Positions 27,963-36,457 of a DNA stretch of 43,126 nt are shown one piece after another (the first letter of the stretch is position 1; each line of letters begins with the position of its first letter). The DNA lies in the NCBI GenBank assembly GCA_005887895.1, contig VBPC01000158.1:1-43126 (forward strand). The letters run 5' to 3'. The translations under genes were made by a program, and so were the position numbers. The DNA is from Candidatus Rokuibacteriota bacterium (GTDB taxonomy: Bacteria > Methylomirabilota > Methylomirabilia > Rokubacteriales > CSP1-6). A model generated the notes under the pieces. That model searched no databases, had not been told where the DNA came from, and was given only the letters and a program-made list of their open reading frames with translations.

Positions 27963-28859
27963 TCAGCGGGCGGCGGCCGCGTCGGCGACGTCCGGATCGG
28001 GCACGGTGGGTCCCTCGCCGGCGACCGTCGTGCGGTGCATCACGCGGCGATCGCGCTTGGTGTCCCACTCGCGGCCGCGGTGCAGCACCGCCCGGTTGTC
28101 CCACATGACGCAGTCGCCGACCCGCCAGCGATGCACGAACACGAACTCCGGCCGCGTGGCGTGCTCGAGGAGATCGCGCAGCAGCGCGCGGCCCTCCTCG
28201 ACCGGCATGCCGAGGATCTGGGAGGCGTGCGAGCCGAGGTACACGGCCTTGCGTCCGTTGACCGGGTTCGCGCGCACGAGCCGCTGCTTGACCGGCGGCA
28301 GCTGGGCCTCCTGCTCGGGCAGGAGCAGGTCGGGCGCGATGAGGCTGCGCGAGTAGGCGAACGAATGCACGGCCACCAGGTCCTCGAGCCGCTGCTGGAG
28401 CGTCACCGGCAGGGCGTCCCACGCCGCCCGCAGGCTCGCGTACTCGGTCTCGCCGCCCTCGGGCGGCACCTCGCGGGCGGACAGCAGCGAGGCCATCGCC
28501 GGCACGCGCTTGAAGGACGAGTCGCTGTGCCAGAGCTGGTTGCCCTTGTGATAGAGCATGCGGCGGTCGTCGGCCGCCATCGTATTGCCCTCGGGATCGA
28601 CGTTCGAGAGGTCGGCGATCTGGAGCGCCACCCGCGTGTTCTGCGCGATGCTGCGGACGGTCTCCTCCAGCGGCCCGAAGCGACGCGTGAAGGCGATCTG
28701 CTCGTCATCGGTGAGGTGCTGGTCGTGGAAGACGAGCACGGAGTACTCCTCGAACGCCTCGCGCACGGCGCCGAACGTCGGCTCGTCGATGTCGCGCAGG
28801 CGCCCGCCCACGATCTCGGCCGCGAAGTGGGGATGCAGGGGGCGGACGGTGATCCCCAT
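27963..28859 (-). CDS. TauD/TfdA-family Fe(II)/2-oxoglutarate dioxygenase
   Basis: 298 residues, cytoplasmic. The Fe-binding triad shows as HSDSSF (the HxD pair, after QLW) and the distal His in WDNRAVLHRGREWD. The 2-oxoglutarate-binding Arg lies in RRVMHRTTVAGEGP. N-terminal VRPLHPHFAAEIVG and the FHDQHLTDDEQIAFTRRFG segment are typical of the TfdA/TauD group. The likely reaction is hydroxylation next to a heteroatom with release of succinate and CO2; the substrate is unknown. The start at 28859 has AGGAGGAGAC 5 nt upstream. Confidence 0.92.
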   Translation of the reverse strand: MGITVRPLHPHFAAEIVGGRLRDIDEPTFGAVREAFEEYSVLVFHDQHLTDDEQIAFTRRFGPLEETVRSIAQNTRVALQIADLSNVDPEGNTMAADDRRMLYHKGNQLWHSDSSFKRVPAMASLLSAREVPPEGGETEYASLRAAWDALPVTLQQRLEDLVAVHSFAYSRSLIAPDLLLPEQEAQLPPVKQRLVRANPVNGRKAVYLGSHASQILGMPVEEGRALLRDLLEHATRPEFVFVHRWRVGDCVMWDNRAVLHRGREWDTKRDRRVMHRTTVAGEGPTVPDPDVADAAAAR

Positions 28860-28901
28860 GACTCGTCTCCTCCTGCTTGGCAGGCTCGCCAGCAGGGAGA
28901 G

Positions 28902-28907
28902 ATGATA
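28902..28907 (-). promoter_or_regulatory. -10 box TATCAT for the dioxygenase-lyase pair
   Basis: TATCAT on the minus strand lies 42 nt before the start at 28859, leaving a normal leader that includes AGGAGGAGAC (28874-28865). It sits 58 bp after the cyclase stop, so the dioxygenase can be transcribed independently. Confidence 0.45.
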
Positions 28908-28965
28908 GGCGCCGCCGGGCCCACCGCGCAAGCGGCCCCCCCCGCGCGAGGCCACCGTCCATGTC

Positions 28966-29868
28966 CTAGAACATCGCCAGAGGGTGCGCCGGCGCGCCGG
29001 TGGCGCCGACCAGGCGGATCGGCGTCGCGGTGAAGAGGAACTCGTAGCGGCCTTCCTCCGCGCACGCCTTGGCGAGCCGCTCGGGATAGGAGTTGTCGAC
29101 GAGCACGAGGCCGAGGAACGGAATCGCCAGGTGCGTGCTCATCGCGAAGCCGGGATACGTCACGGGGCGCTCGTCCATCATGTCCCAGGCGATCGCCGCG
29201 ATGTCCTTCTCGCGGAACCATTCGAGGCACGAGATGTTCATCCCGGGGTGCGGCGACACGCGCGGAACCCACTCCGGGTGCGCCTTCCGGAACGCCTCGT
29301 CGCCGTTGCGCACGACGACCACGTCGCCGGGCTCGACGCGCACGCCGGCGCGGGCGGCGGCGGCGTCGAGCTCCCTCGGCGTGACCGGATTGCCGACGGT
29401 CACGTAGCCTTCCTTGCGCCCGGCGGCGACGTCGAGGAGCACGCCGCGCGAGGTGATGCCGTCGAAGTACGCGTCGATCGCGCACCAGCTGGCCCCGGTC
29501 GCCGTCAGGCTGTCCTTGAAGGAGCGCCCGTTGAACAGCTCGCCGTCCCAGCCGACGTGGCAGAGGGCGTCGATGTGCGTGATCGTGAAGCCGTGATAGA
29601 CGAGATCGAAGCGGTCGAGGACGACGTCGGCGCGCTCGCGCGGCGACGGAAACGTGACGTGGTACAGGATCGCCGGCTGCGGGCCGATGTCCCGCGCCAG
29701 CGAGACCGTGCGGCCGCTGCGCACGAGCTGCTGGGCCTGCGCGCGCTTGGCCGGCGTGATCAGGTTCGCGGTGCCGCGCTGGTCGTCGCGCCCCCAGCGG
29801 CCCCAGTTGTTCAGCTCCTTGAAATACCCTTCGACGCGACTCTGGGTCGGCGCCGTCCATTCCGCCAT
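28966..29868 (-). CDS. Cyclase/kynurenine-formamidase-like hydrolase
   Basis: 300 residues of the cyclase family (metal-dependent hydrolases). The metal signature is HGFTITHIDALCHVGWDG, matching H-x-G-T-H-x-D-x-x-x-H. Other marks are GTANLITPAKRAQA near the N-terminus, VVVRNGDEAF and the C-terminal THLAIPFLG. Members open formamides, lactones or cyclic imides. The start has AAGGAG upstream. Two dioxygenases and a dehydrogenase nearby suggest degradation of a small cyclic or amide-bearing compound, which is inference. Confidence 0.88.
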   Translation of the reverse strand: MAEWTAPTQSRVEGYFKELNNWGRWGRDDQRGTANLITPAKRAQAQQLVRSGRTVSLARDIGPQPAILYHVTFPSPRERADVVLDRFDLVYHGFTITHIDALCHVGWDGELFNGRSFKDSLTATGASWCAIDAYFDGITSRGVLLDVAAGRKEGYVTVGNPVTPRELDAAAARAGVRVEPGDVVVVRNGDEAFRKAHPEWVPRVSPHPGMNISCLEWFREKDIAAIAWDMMDERPVTYPGFAMSTHLAIPFLGLVLVDNSYPERLAKACAEEGRYEFLFTATPIRLVGATGAPAHPLAMF

Positions 29869-29886
29869 AGCGTGCTCCTTTTCTAT

Positions 29887-29983
29887 ATGGGGGCCCCGAC
29901 ATGGCCCCTCGATTTACATGGGGGCCCCGACATGGCCCCCAAGCCCCCAACGCTCACGGCGCCCCGGCGGAGCCGTGGCGCCG
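29887..29983 (+). repeat. Composite two-hairpin repeat, locus 3 (plus orientation, hairpin 1 doubled)
   Basis: Two copies of hairpin 1 (29889-29908 and 29920-29940, both with loop CCGACAT), a 16-nt spacer with AAGCCCCCAACG, and hairpin 2 (29957-29983, CGGCGCC/GGCGCCG around CCGGCGGAGCCGT). It lies between two divergent starts (29868 minus, 30079 plus), so no gene ends beside it and terminator function cannot explain it. The remainder of this 210-bp gap holds only the promoter at 30051. Confidence 0.92.
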
Positions 29984-30050
29984 CTCGACATCCGCCCGGT
30001 GCGTAGCGCACCTCACCCTAGTCAATCCGTGCAGCGCGGTCAATGCGTCG

Positions 30051-30056
30051 TAGAAT
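30051..30056 (+). promoter_or_regulatory. -10 box TAGAAT for the DUF1932 operon
   Basis: TAGAAT lies 22 nt before ATG 30079, with the strong ribosome binding site GAGGAGGGGGG between. A conventional short leader. No clear -35 box. Confidence 0.5.
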
Positions 30057-30078
30057 CAGACCTCGCGAGGAGGGGGGC

Positions 30079-30924
30079 ATGACGACGATCGGGTTGCTGC
30101 ATCCGGGCGAGATGGGCGCCAGCGTGGGCCGGGCCGCTCGCGCCAACGGCCATCGTGTGCTGTGGGCCTCGGAAGGCCGTGGCCCCGACACCGCGGCGCG
30201 CGCGGCGGGCGCCGGGCTGGAGGATGCCGGAACGCTGCGCGCGCTGGGGAGCGCCAGCGACGTCGTCTTGTCGGTCTGCCCGCCTCACGCCGCGGGCGAC
30301 GTCGCCCGCGCGGTGGCCGCCGCCGGCTTTCGCGGCCTCTACGTCGACGGCAACGCCGTCGCGCCCGCCACGGCGCGCGCGCTCGGCACGCTGATCGAGA
30401 AGGCTGGCGCCACGTTCGTCGACGGCGGCATCGTCGGCCCCCCGCCGGACAAGCCGGGCACGACGCGCCTCTATCTGTCCGGGCCGGCGGCCGCGCGCGT
30501 CGCCGAGCTCTTCACGACGGGGCCGCTGGAGGCGATCGTGTTGCCCGGCGAGCTGACGTCGGCGTCGGCGGTCAAGATGGCCTACGCCGCCTGGAACAAG
30601 GGCCAGCAGGCGCTCATCATGGCGGTGCGGGCGCTGGCGACGGCCGAGGGCGTGGACGAGACGCTGGTGGCGGAGTGGCAGCGCTCGCAGCCCGATCTGC
30701 CGAAGCGCTCGGAGAACGCCGCGCGCGGCAGCGCGCGCAAGGCGTGGCGCTGGGTCGGCGAGATGGACGAGATCGCGGCCGCGTTCGCCGCCGCCGGCCT
30801 GCCCGACGGCTTCCATCGCGCGGCCGGCGAGGTCTATCGCCGGCTCTCGCCCTACAAGGACGCCGCAGCGCCGCCGACCATCGAGGACGTGGCCAAGACC
30901 CTCCGGAAGGAGCCACGTCCATGA
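30079..30924 (+). CDS. NAD(P)-dependent dehydrogenase, 3-hydroxyisobutyrate/6-phosphogluconate type with DUF1932 domain
   Basis: 281 residues. A Rossmann domain opens with IGLLHPGEMGASVGRAA, where HPGEMG stands in for the GxGxxG loop. SVCPPHAA and YVDGNAV follow. FVDGGIVGPPPDKPGTTRLYLSG and the helix with Lys in SAVKMAYAAWNKG carry the substrate site. The C-terminal helical domain is of the DUF1932 type. It oxidises or reduces a beta-hydroxy acid or imine; the substrate is unknown. It overlaps the next gene by four bases (ATGA), so they are co-translated. Confidence 0.88.
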   Translation: MTTIGLLHPGEMGASVGRAARANGHRVLWASEGRGPDTAARAAGAGLEDAGTLRALGSASDVVLSVCPPHAAGDVARAVAAAGFRGLYVDGNAVAPATARALGTLIEKAGATFVDGGIVGPPPDKPGTTRLYLSGPAAARVAELFTTGPLEAIVLPGELTSASAVKMAYAAWNKGQQALIMAVRALATAEGVDETLVAEWQRSQPDLPKRSENAARGSARKAWRWVGEMDEIAAAFAAAGLPDGFHRAAGEVYRRLSPYKDAAAPPTIEDVAKTLRKEPRP

Positions 30925-31985
30925 CCGCGACTGCGACGCGGCCACTCGAAGGCCCTGCCGTGTGGCATGGCGAGGACCTCGCGCGCTCCACCGGGTGGAT
31001 CCACACGGTCGCGCCGACCGAGCAGGATGAGCTCGACGACGCGCTGCGCGCGGTGCAGCGGCACGGGCGCGGCTGGCGCGACATGACGCGCGAGGACTTT
31101 CCGATCCCGCGCTTCGCCCGCTCGCTGACCGAAGTGGCGCGCGAGCTCGAGGACGGACGCGGGCTCGTCCTGCTCCGCCGGGTTCCGGTCGAGCGCTACA
31201 GCGAGGACGAACTGCGCATCATCTACTGGGGCCTGGGCCTGCACCTCGGCACGCCGCGCTACCAGAACGGCCGGGGCGAGCTGATCGGCGACGTGCGCGA
31301 CGAGAACCGGCTCTACGGCGCCGTCCAGGAAGTGAATCCCATGCGCGCCGGCGAGCCGCGGACGTCGCGCAACAAGGCCCGCTCGGCGGGGCCGCTGCGC
31401 TTCCACACCGACCGCGTGGACGTCGTGACGCTCCTGTGCGTGCGGCCGGCCGCCTCGGGCGGGCTGAGCAAGGTCGTCTCGTCGTCGGCGGTCTACAACG
31501 CGATCCTCGAGCGCCGGCCCGATCTCCACGCGCTGTTGTGCGCGCCGTACTACCACGTGCGCGAGGGCGAGGCCGGCGGCAAGGAGCAGTTCTACGCGAT
31601 GCCCGTCTTCGGGCTGCGCGACGGCCGGCTCACCAGCCAGTACTCGCGGACATTCGTCGAGAATGCGCAGCGTCTGCCCGGGGTGCCGTCGCTGAGCGAG
31701 GCCCAGAACGCCGCGCTCGACCTGTGGGCGGAGGTCTGCGAGGAGCTGTGCTACTCGATGGACATCCAGCCGGGCGACATCCAGCTCCTGAACAACCACC
31801 TCGTCTACCACGCCCGCACGACATACGAGGACGACCCCACGCCGGGCCGCGACCGGTTCCTCATGCGCCTCTGGCTCTCGATGCCCAACAGCCGGCGGCT
31901 GCCGGAGGGCTTCGAGGTGCTGTGGGGGTCGATCGAGCCGGGCGCGCCGCGCGGCGGCATCGCGCAAGCGGAGGTCGGGAAATGA
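30921..31985 (+). CDS. TauD-like Fe(II)/2-oxoglutarate-dependent oxygenase
   Basis: 354 residues. The Fe ligands are the HxD in LRFHTDRVDVV and the distal His in LLNNHLVYHARTTYED. The 2-oxoglutarate Arg is in RDRFLMRLWLSMP. PVERYSEDELRIIYWGLG lies near the start of the fold. It is clearly different from the dioxygenase at 27963, so the two are not a recent duplicate pair. It overlaps both neighbours by four bases, placing it in a dehydrogenase-dioxygenase-DJ-1 operon. Confidence 0.92.
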   Translation: MTATATRPLEGPAVWHGEDLARSTGWIHTVAPTEQDELDDALRAVQRHGRGWRDMTREDFPIPRFARSLTEVARELEDGRGLVLLRRVPVERYSEDELRIIYWGLGLHLGTPRYQNGRGELIGDVRDENRLYGAVQEVNPMRAGEPRTSRNKARSAGPLRFHTDRVDVVTLLCVRPAASGGLSKVVSSSAVYNAILERRPDLHALLCAPYYHVREGEAGGKEQFYAMPVFGLRDGRLTSQYSRTFVENAQRLPGVPSLSEAQNAALDLWAEVCEELCYSMDIQPGDIQLLNNHLVYHARTTYEDDPTPGRDRFLMRLWLSMPNSRRLPEGFEVLWGSIEPGAPRGGIAQAEVGK

Positions 31986-32602
31986 ATCGCAAGCGAGTCG
32001 GTATCGTCGTGTTCCCGGACGTCGAGGTGCTCGACTTCTGCGGGCCGTTCGAGGTCTTCTCGGTCACCCGCCTGAACGAGCAGGCCCGGCGCGAAGAGCC
32101 CTCGCCGTTCGAGGTCCTGCTGGTCGCCGAGCAGGCCGGGACGATCGTCACCACCGGCGGGATGAAGGTCACGCCCGATCACACGCTCGAGACGTGCCCG
32201 CCGCTCGACATCCTGGTGGTGCCGGGCGGGTGGGGGACCCGCGCGGAGATCAAGAACCCGCGGCTGCTGGCCTGGATCAAGGATCGGGCGAAGCAGGTCG
32301 AGACGCTGACGTCGGTCTGCACCGGCTCGATGCTGCTCGGCCAGGCCGGGCTCCTCGACGGCCGCCACGCGACCACGCACTGGCGGTCGCTCCAGTGGAT
32401 GCGGGAGTCGTTTCCCTCGGTCACCGTCGAGGAGAAGCTGCACGTCGTCGAGGACGGCAACGTGCTCACGTCGGCCGGCATCTCGGCCGGGATCGACATG
32501 GCCCTGCGGGTGGTGGCGCGCTACTTCGGGGAGACCGTCGCCCGCAACACTGCCCGCAACATGGAGTACCGCTACCCCGACGACAACTCGCGGAGGGTAT
32601 GA
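31982..32602 (+). CDS. DJ-1/PfpI-family protein, isonitrile-hydratase-like
   Basis: 206 residues of the class I glutamine-amidotransferase-like fold. It begins VGIVVFPDVEVLDFCGPFEVF, with the Asp typical of isonitrile hydratases. TGGMKVTPDHTLE, LVVPGGWGTR and the nucleophile elbow with catalytic Cys in SVCTGSMLLGQAGLLDG follow, then ATTHW. Isonitrile hydratase turns isocyanides into N-formamides; AraC-type regulator domains share this fold, but no DNA-binding domain is attached. A nitrile hydratase lies 2.5 kb downstream and a formamidase-like cyclase 2.1 kb upstream, which makes a role in C-N chemistry attractive but unproven. Confidence 0.82.
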   Translation: MNRKRVGIVVFPDVEVLDFCGPFEVFSVTRLNEQARREEPSPFEVLLVAEQAGTIVTTGGMKVTPDHTLETCPPLDILVVPGGWGTRAEIKNPRLLAWIKDRAKQVETLTSVCTGSMLLGQAGLLDGRHATTHWRSLQWMRESFPSVTVEEKLHVVEDGNVLTSAGISAGIDMALRVVARYFGETVARNTARNMEYRYPDDNSRRV

Positions 32603-32625
32603 GCCCTGCGCGGTCGGGCGCTCCC

Positions 32626-33993
32626 TCAGGCCAGCCGCCGCTCCTCCTGCAGGCGCGCCAGCGAGCGGTCGAAGGCGTCGACGATCTGGTCGATGTCCTT
32701 GTCGGTCATCGCGCCGTTCATCCAGCCGTTGGAGTTACCGCGGCTGGTGTCGACGCCGTTGACCAGCATGGCGAGGTGCAGTGGACCGCTGAGCGCGGCG
32801 CCCATGCCGCGGTCCAGGCGGGCGGCGTCCATCGTCCAGTCGTCCAGACCCAGCTCGGCGGCGTCGGCGCCCAGGAAGACGCGGAACATCGACGAGGCGC
32901 CGTAAACGCAGCCGCGGACGCCGCGCGTCTTGAGCGCCTGGTTCATGCCGGCGCGCAGGCGATCGCCGAGACGGTTGAGCTCGCGCTGGACCTCGCCGGT
33001 CTTGAGGATCTCGAGCTGCGCGATGGCGGCGGCGGCGACCAGCGGCGTGCCGCTGTAGGTCCCCTGGTCGGCCACGCGCTTCGTGCGGTCGCGCTTGGCG
33101 TCGCCGCTGAACGCGATGGAGTCCATCAGGTCCGCGCGCCCGACCAGCGCGGCGCCGGGCAGGCCGCCCGCGACCGCCTTGGCCAGGCAGGTGAGGTCGG
33201 CCGTCACCCCGAAGTATTCCTGGGCGCCGCCGGCCGCCATGCGGAAGCCGGTCACGACCTCGTCGAAGATCAGCACGACGCCGCGCTTCGTCGTCTCCTC
33301 ACGCAGCGCCTTGAGGAACGCCGGGTTGCTCGGCACCGTCATCGAGCGCCCGCCGGCCGGCTCCAGGATGACCGCCGCCACCGGATGCTCGTCCAGCAGC
33401 TCGCGCACGTGGGCGATGTCGTTGCAGCGGGCCACCAGCGTCGTCTTCAGCGTGCTGGCCGGCACGCCGGCCGATGCCGGAATTTCGAACGGATCCTTGA
33501 CGGCGGCCACGAAGGCGTCGTGCACGCCGTGGAAGTGACTCTCGAACTTCACGATGTCGTCGCGGCCGGTGAAGGCCCGCGCGACGCGCACCGCCAGCGA
33601 GGTCGTCTCGGTGCCGGTCAGCGTGAAGCGCACGCGCTCGGCGCCGGGGACGCAGCCGCGGATCAGCTCGGCCCAGCGCACCTCCAGCTCGGAGCACGCG
33701 CTGTAGTGCAGCCCCTTCTTCGCCTGCTCGGTGATCGCCCGCACGACCGCCGGGTGGTTGTGGCCCAGCATCAGCGCGCCGTGGCCGCTCCAGCAGTCGA
33801 TGTAGGCGTGGCCGTCGACGTCCCACTTGCGGGCGCCATCGGCCCGCTCCACGTAGAACGGGAACGGGGAGAAGACACGGCCGTCGTGGGCGGCGCCGCT
33901 CGGCATGCTCTGACGGGCGCGCTCGTAGAGAGCCTTGGACTTGGGACGGGCGGCGGCGTACTCCTGCTCGATGGTCGGGCGTGACGTGGTCAT
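32626..33993 (-). CDS. Class III aminotransferase, glutamate-1-semialdehyde-aminomutase-like
   Basis: 455 residues from ATG 33993 (MTTSRPTIEQEYAAARPKSK). Class features: GHGALMLGHNHPAVVRA, LTGTETTSLAVRVARAFTGR, KFESHFHGVHDAF, LEPAGG, LIFDEVVTGFR and Schiff-base Lys272 in CLAKAVAGGLPGAALVG. It resembles GSA aminomutase in layout, but many such paralogues in heterotrophs are catabolic transaminases, and there is no haem gene nearby. Longer upstream starts would cross into the divergent gene. The start has a TATCCT box 7 nt upstream, so it is probably leaderless. Confidence 0.9.
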   Translation of the reverse strand: MTTSRPTIEQEYAAARPKSKALYERARQSMPSGAAHDGRVFSPFPFYVERADGARKWDVDGHAYIDCWSGHGALMLGHNHPAVVRAITEQAKKGLHYSACSELEVRWAELIRGCVPGAERVRFTLTGTETTSLAVRVARAFTGRDDIVKFESHFHGVHDAFVAAVKDPFEIPASAGVPASTLKTTLVARCNDIAHVRELLDEHPVAAVILEPAGGRSMTVPSNPAFLKALREETTKRGVVLIFDEVVTGFRMAAGGAQEYFGVTADLTCLAKAVAGGLPGAALVGRADLMDSIAFSGDAKRDRTKRVADQGTYSGTPLVAAAAIAQLEILKTGEVQRELNRLGDRLRAGMNQALKTRGVRGCVYGASSMFRVFLGADAAELGLDDWTMDAARLDRGMGAALSGPLHLAMLVNGVDTSRGNSNGWMNGAMTDKDIDQIVDAFDRSLARLQEERRLA

Positions 33994-33999
33994 GGGCGG

Positions 34000-34006
34000 T
34001 AGGATA
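34000..34006. promoter_or_regulatory. Symmetric bidirectional -10 element TAGGATA, leaderless both ways
   Basis: On the plus strand TAGGAT (34000-34005) ends 7 nt before ATG 34013. On the minus strand TATCCT (34006-34001) also ends 7 nt before ATG 33993. One seven-base sequence therefore provides a TAnnnT box in each direction with identical spacing. The start codons are only 19 bp apart, and neither gene has a ribosome binding site. Confidence 0.6.
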
Positions 34007-34012
34007 GCACCC

Positions 34013-35098
34013 ATGAAGATCACCGGCATCGAGAGCGCCGTCCTGCGCATCCCGTGTCCCAAGCCCATGTCGCTGGAATTCGCCGACCACCGCATGGTGG
34101 CGGCGTTCATCTCGACCGACGAGGGCCTGGAAGGCTTCGGCTACACGCTGGCCTTCGGGGGCGGCGGTGCGGAGGCCATGCAGGTCTATCTCGAGACGCG
34201 CCTCAAGCCGTTGCTGCTCGGCGAGGACCCCCGCCTGGTCGAGCGGCTGTGGGAGAAGATGTTCCGCGGTGATCGCGGCATCCGCCGCGTCGGTCTCGCC
34301 GGCTACGCCGTCTCGGCGCTCGACATCGCGCTGTGGGACCTGGCCGGCAAGGCGGCCGGCCAACCGCTCTATCGGATGTGGGGCGGCGCCACCGATCGCG
34401 TGGAGGCCTACGGTAGCGGCGGCTGGGCCAAATACGCGGTCGAGGACATCGTCAACGAGGCGCGGTTCTACGTCGGCCAGGGCTGCCGGTACTACAAGAT
34501 GAAGATCCACGACCCCGACCCGCGCGCAAACCGCAAGCGGGTGGAGGCCGTCAAGAAGGCGCTGGGCGACGGCGTGCGGCTCATGGTCGATGTCAACCAG
34601 AAGCTCGACGTGCTGGGCAGCATCCGCCAGGCGCAGATGCTGGAGGACCTCGACCTCGTGTGGTACGAGGAGCCGGTGCTGGCCGACGATTACGCGGGCT
34701 GCGCGGAGGTCGCGCGGGCCATCAAGATCCCGGTCGCCACCGGCGAGAACCACTACACGCGCTTCGAGTTCCGCGAGCTGTGCGAGCGGAAGGCGGCGCG
34801 CTATCTCATGCCGGACGTCGGCCGTGCCAATGGCTTCAGCGAGACGCTGCGGATCGGGCACCTGGCCGCCGCCCACGGGCTGTTCGTCTCGCCGCACGTC
34901 GTGCACGAGATCTCGCTGCAGGTGGCCGGGGCGCTGACCAACGCGTTCCTGGTCGAGTACATGAACTGGGCGCCGGCGGACCTCTTCGTGGAGCTGCCGA
35001 AATGCGAGAGCGGCTGGTTCCGCATTCCCGACCGGCCGGGCCACGGCCTCGCGCTGGCGCCCGATGCCGTGAAGAAGTACGCAGGGGGCCGCGCGTGA
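34013..35098 (+). CDS. Mandelate racemase/muconate lactonizing enzyme-family protein (enolase superfamily)
   Basis: 361 residues: an N-terminal capping domain, then an (alpha/beta)7-beta barrel. Catalytic K-x-K is present as Lys162 and Lys164 in YYKMKIH. Metal ligands are the Asp in LMVDVNQK, Glu in VWYEEPV and Glu in ATGENHY. A possible His base lies in VSPHVVHE. Such enzymes abstract the alpha-proton of a carboxylate and then racemise, eliminate or cyclise. The KxK/His pair fits a mandelate-racemase-like or sugar-acid dehydratase subgroup. It heads the nitrile hydratase operon, 19 bp before the alpha subunit. Confidence 0.92.
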   Translation: MKITGIESAVLRIPCPKPMSLEFADHRMVAAFISTDEGLEGFGYTLAFGGGGAEAMQVYLETRLKPLLLGEDPRLVERLWEKMFRGDRGIRRVGLAGYAVSALDIALWDLAGKAAGQPLYRMWGGATDRVEAYGSGGWAKYAVEDIVNEARFYVGQGCRYYKMKIHDPDPRANRKRVEAVKKALGDGVRLMVDVNQKLDVLGSIRQAQMLEDLDLVWYEEPVLADDYAGCAEVARAIKIPVATGENHYTRFEFRELCERKAARYLMPDVGRANGFSETLRIGHLAAAHGLFVSPHVVHEISLQVAGALTNAFLVEYMNWAPADLFVELPKCESGWFRIPDRPGHGLALAPDAVKKYAGGRA

Positions 35099-35117
35099 GG
35101 CTGACCCGGGAGGATCC

Positions 35118-35786
35118 GTGAGCCACGAGCACGAACACCACCATCATCATCACGACGACGACGACGTGCAGGAACACCGCGCGCACGACGCGCCGCTGAC
35201 CGACGTCGAGCTGCGCGTGCGGGCGCTCGAGTCGCTGCTGGTCGACAAGGGCCTCGTCGACCCCAAGGCGCTCGATGCCCTGATCGACACCTACGAGACG
35301 AAGGTCGGGCCCCGCAACGGCGCCAGGGTCGTGGCGCACGCCTGGGTCGATCCTGACTACAAGCGTCGTCTGCTCGAGGACGGCACCGCCGCGGTGGCCG
35401 AGTTCGGCTTCGTCGGCCGCCAGTCCGAGAAGCTGGTGGTCGTGGAGAACACGCCGGCCGTCCACAACGTGGTCGTGTGCACGCTGTGCTCCTGCTATCC
35501 GTGGGCGGTGCTGGGGCTGCCGCCGGTGTGGTACAAGTCGGCGCCCTACCGCGCCCGGGCGGTCATCGATCCGCGCGGCGTCCTGCAGGAGCTCGGCGTC
35601 GAGGTGCCGCAGACCGCCGAGGTACGGGTGTGGGACAGCACTGCGGAGATCCGCTACATGGTCCTGCCGGAGCGCCCGCCCGGCACCGAGAAGCTCGGCG
35701 AGGAGGAGCTGGCCGCCCTGGTCACGCGCGACGCCATGATCGGCGTCGCCACGGTCGCGGCGCCCGCCGGCGGGACGCGCCGATGA
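35118..35786 (+). CDS. nthA: Nitrile hydratase (or thiocyanate-hydrolase-like) alpha subunit, cobalt type
   Basis: 222 residues from GTG 35118, with GGGAGG upstream. Hydrates nitriles to amides. The metal loop [10 protein letters not shown] (Cys121, Cys124, Ser125, Cys126) has Thr after the first Cys, the mark of cobalt enzymes; two of these Cys become sulfenic and sulfinic acids. The N-terminus is a His/Asp-rich tail (six His in a row, then four Asp), probably a metal-binding segment. [18 protein letters not shown] opens the normal domain. It overlaps the beta gene by four bases. No amidase is seen nearby. Confidence 0.93.
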   Translation: MSHEHEHHHHHHDDDDVQEHRAHDAPLTDVELRVRALESLLVDKGLVDPKALDALIDTYETKVGPRNGARVVAHAWVDPDYKRRLLEDGTAAVAEFGFVGRQSEKLVVVENTPAVHNVVVCTLCSCYPWAVLGLPPVWYKSAPYRARAVIDPRGVLQELGVEVPQTAEVRVWDSTAEIRYMVLPERPPGTEKLGEEELAALVTRDAMIGVATVAAPAGGTRR

Positions 35787-36457
35787 ACGGAGCCCACGAC
35801 CTGGGCGGCATGCACGGCTTCGGGCCGGTCGAGATCGAGAAGGACGAGCCCGTGTTCCACCACGACTGGGAGGCGCGCACGTTCGCGCTGACCATGGCGG
35901 CCGGCTTCCTCGGCAAGTGGAACATCGACATGGGCCGCCACGCGCGCGAGCTGATGCCTCCGGCGGAATACCTGGCGACGTCGTACTACGAGCACTGGCT
36001 GTTCGGCCTCGAGAAGCTGCTGGCCGACTTCGGCATGGTGCGCCCCGGCGAGGCCGAGCGGCCGCAGCGCGATCCCGGAGCGACCGCGGCGCCGCCGCCG
36101 GCCGGCCTGCGCGCGCTGCAGGCCGAGGACGTCGAGACGGCCCTGCGCCGGAGCCGGACGTCGAAGGCCGACGAGGACGTGCCGCCTCGGTTCACGGTCG
36201 GCGATCGCGTGCTCACGAAGAACATCCACCCCCTCGGTCACACGCGGCTGCCGCGCTACGCGCGCGGCCGGCGCGGCGTCGTCGCGCTCGACCACGGCGT
36301 GTGGGTGTTTCCCGACGCGGCCGGCAACGGTCTCGGCCGAAAGCCGCAGCACTGCTACAGCGTGCGCTTCACGGCCCGCGAGCTGTGGGGCGAGACGGCG
36401 CCGGCGCGCGACGTCGTCCACGTCGATCTCTGGGACGATCACCTGGAGAAGGCATGA
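35783..36457 (+). CDS. nthB: Nitrile hydratase beta subunit
   Basis: 224 residues. It begins [19 protein letters not shown], the standard beta-subunit start, followed by [20 protein letters not shown] and the helical [12 protein letters not shown]. The C-terminal SH3-like barrel carries [23 protein letters not shown] and the DAAGNG...CYSVRF segment. It pairs with the alpha subunit and helps shape the active site, including Arg contacts to the modified Cys. Overlaps of four bases with the genes on both sides indicate tight translational coupling. Confidence 0.94.
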   Translation: MNGAHDLGGMHGFGPVEIEKDEPVFHHDWEARTFALTMAAGFLGKWNIDMGRHARELMPPAEYLATSYYEHWLFGLEKLLADFGMVRPGEAERPQRDPGATAAPPPAGLRALQAEDVETALRRSRTSKADEDVPPRFTVGDRVLTKNIHPLGHTRLPRYARGRRGVVALDHGVWVFPDAAGNGLGRKPQHCYSVRFTARELWGETAPARDVVHVDLWDDHLEKA

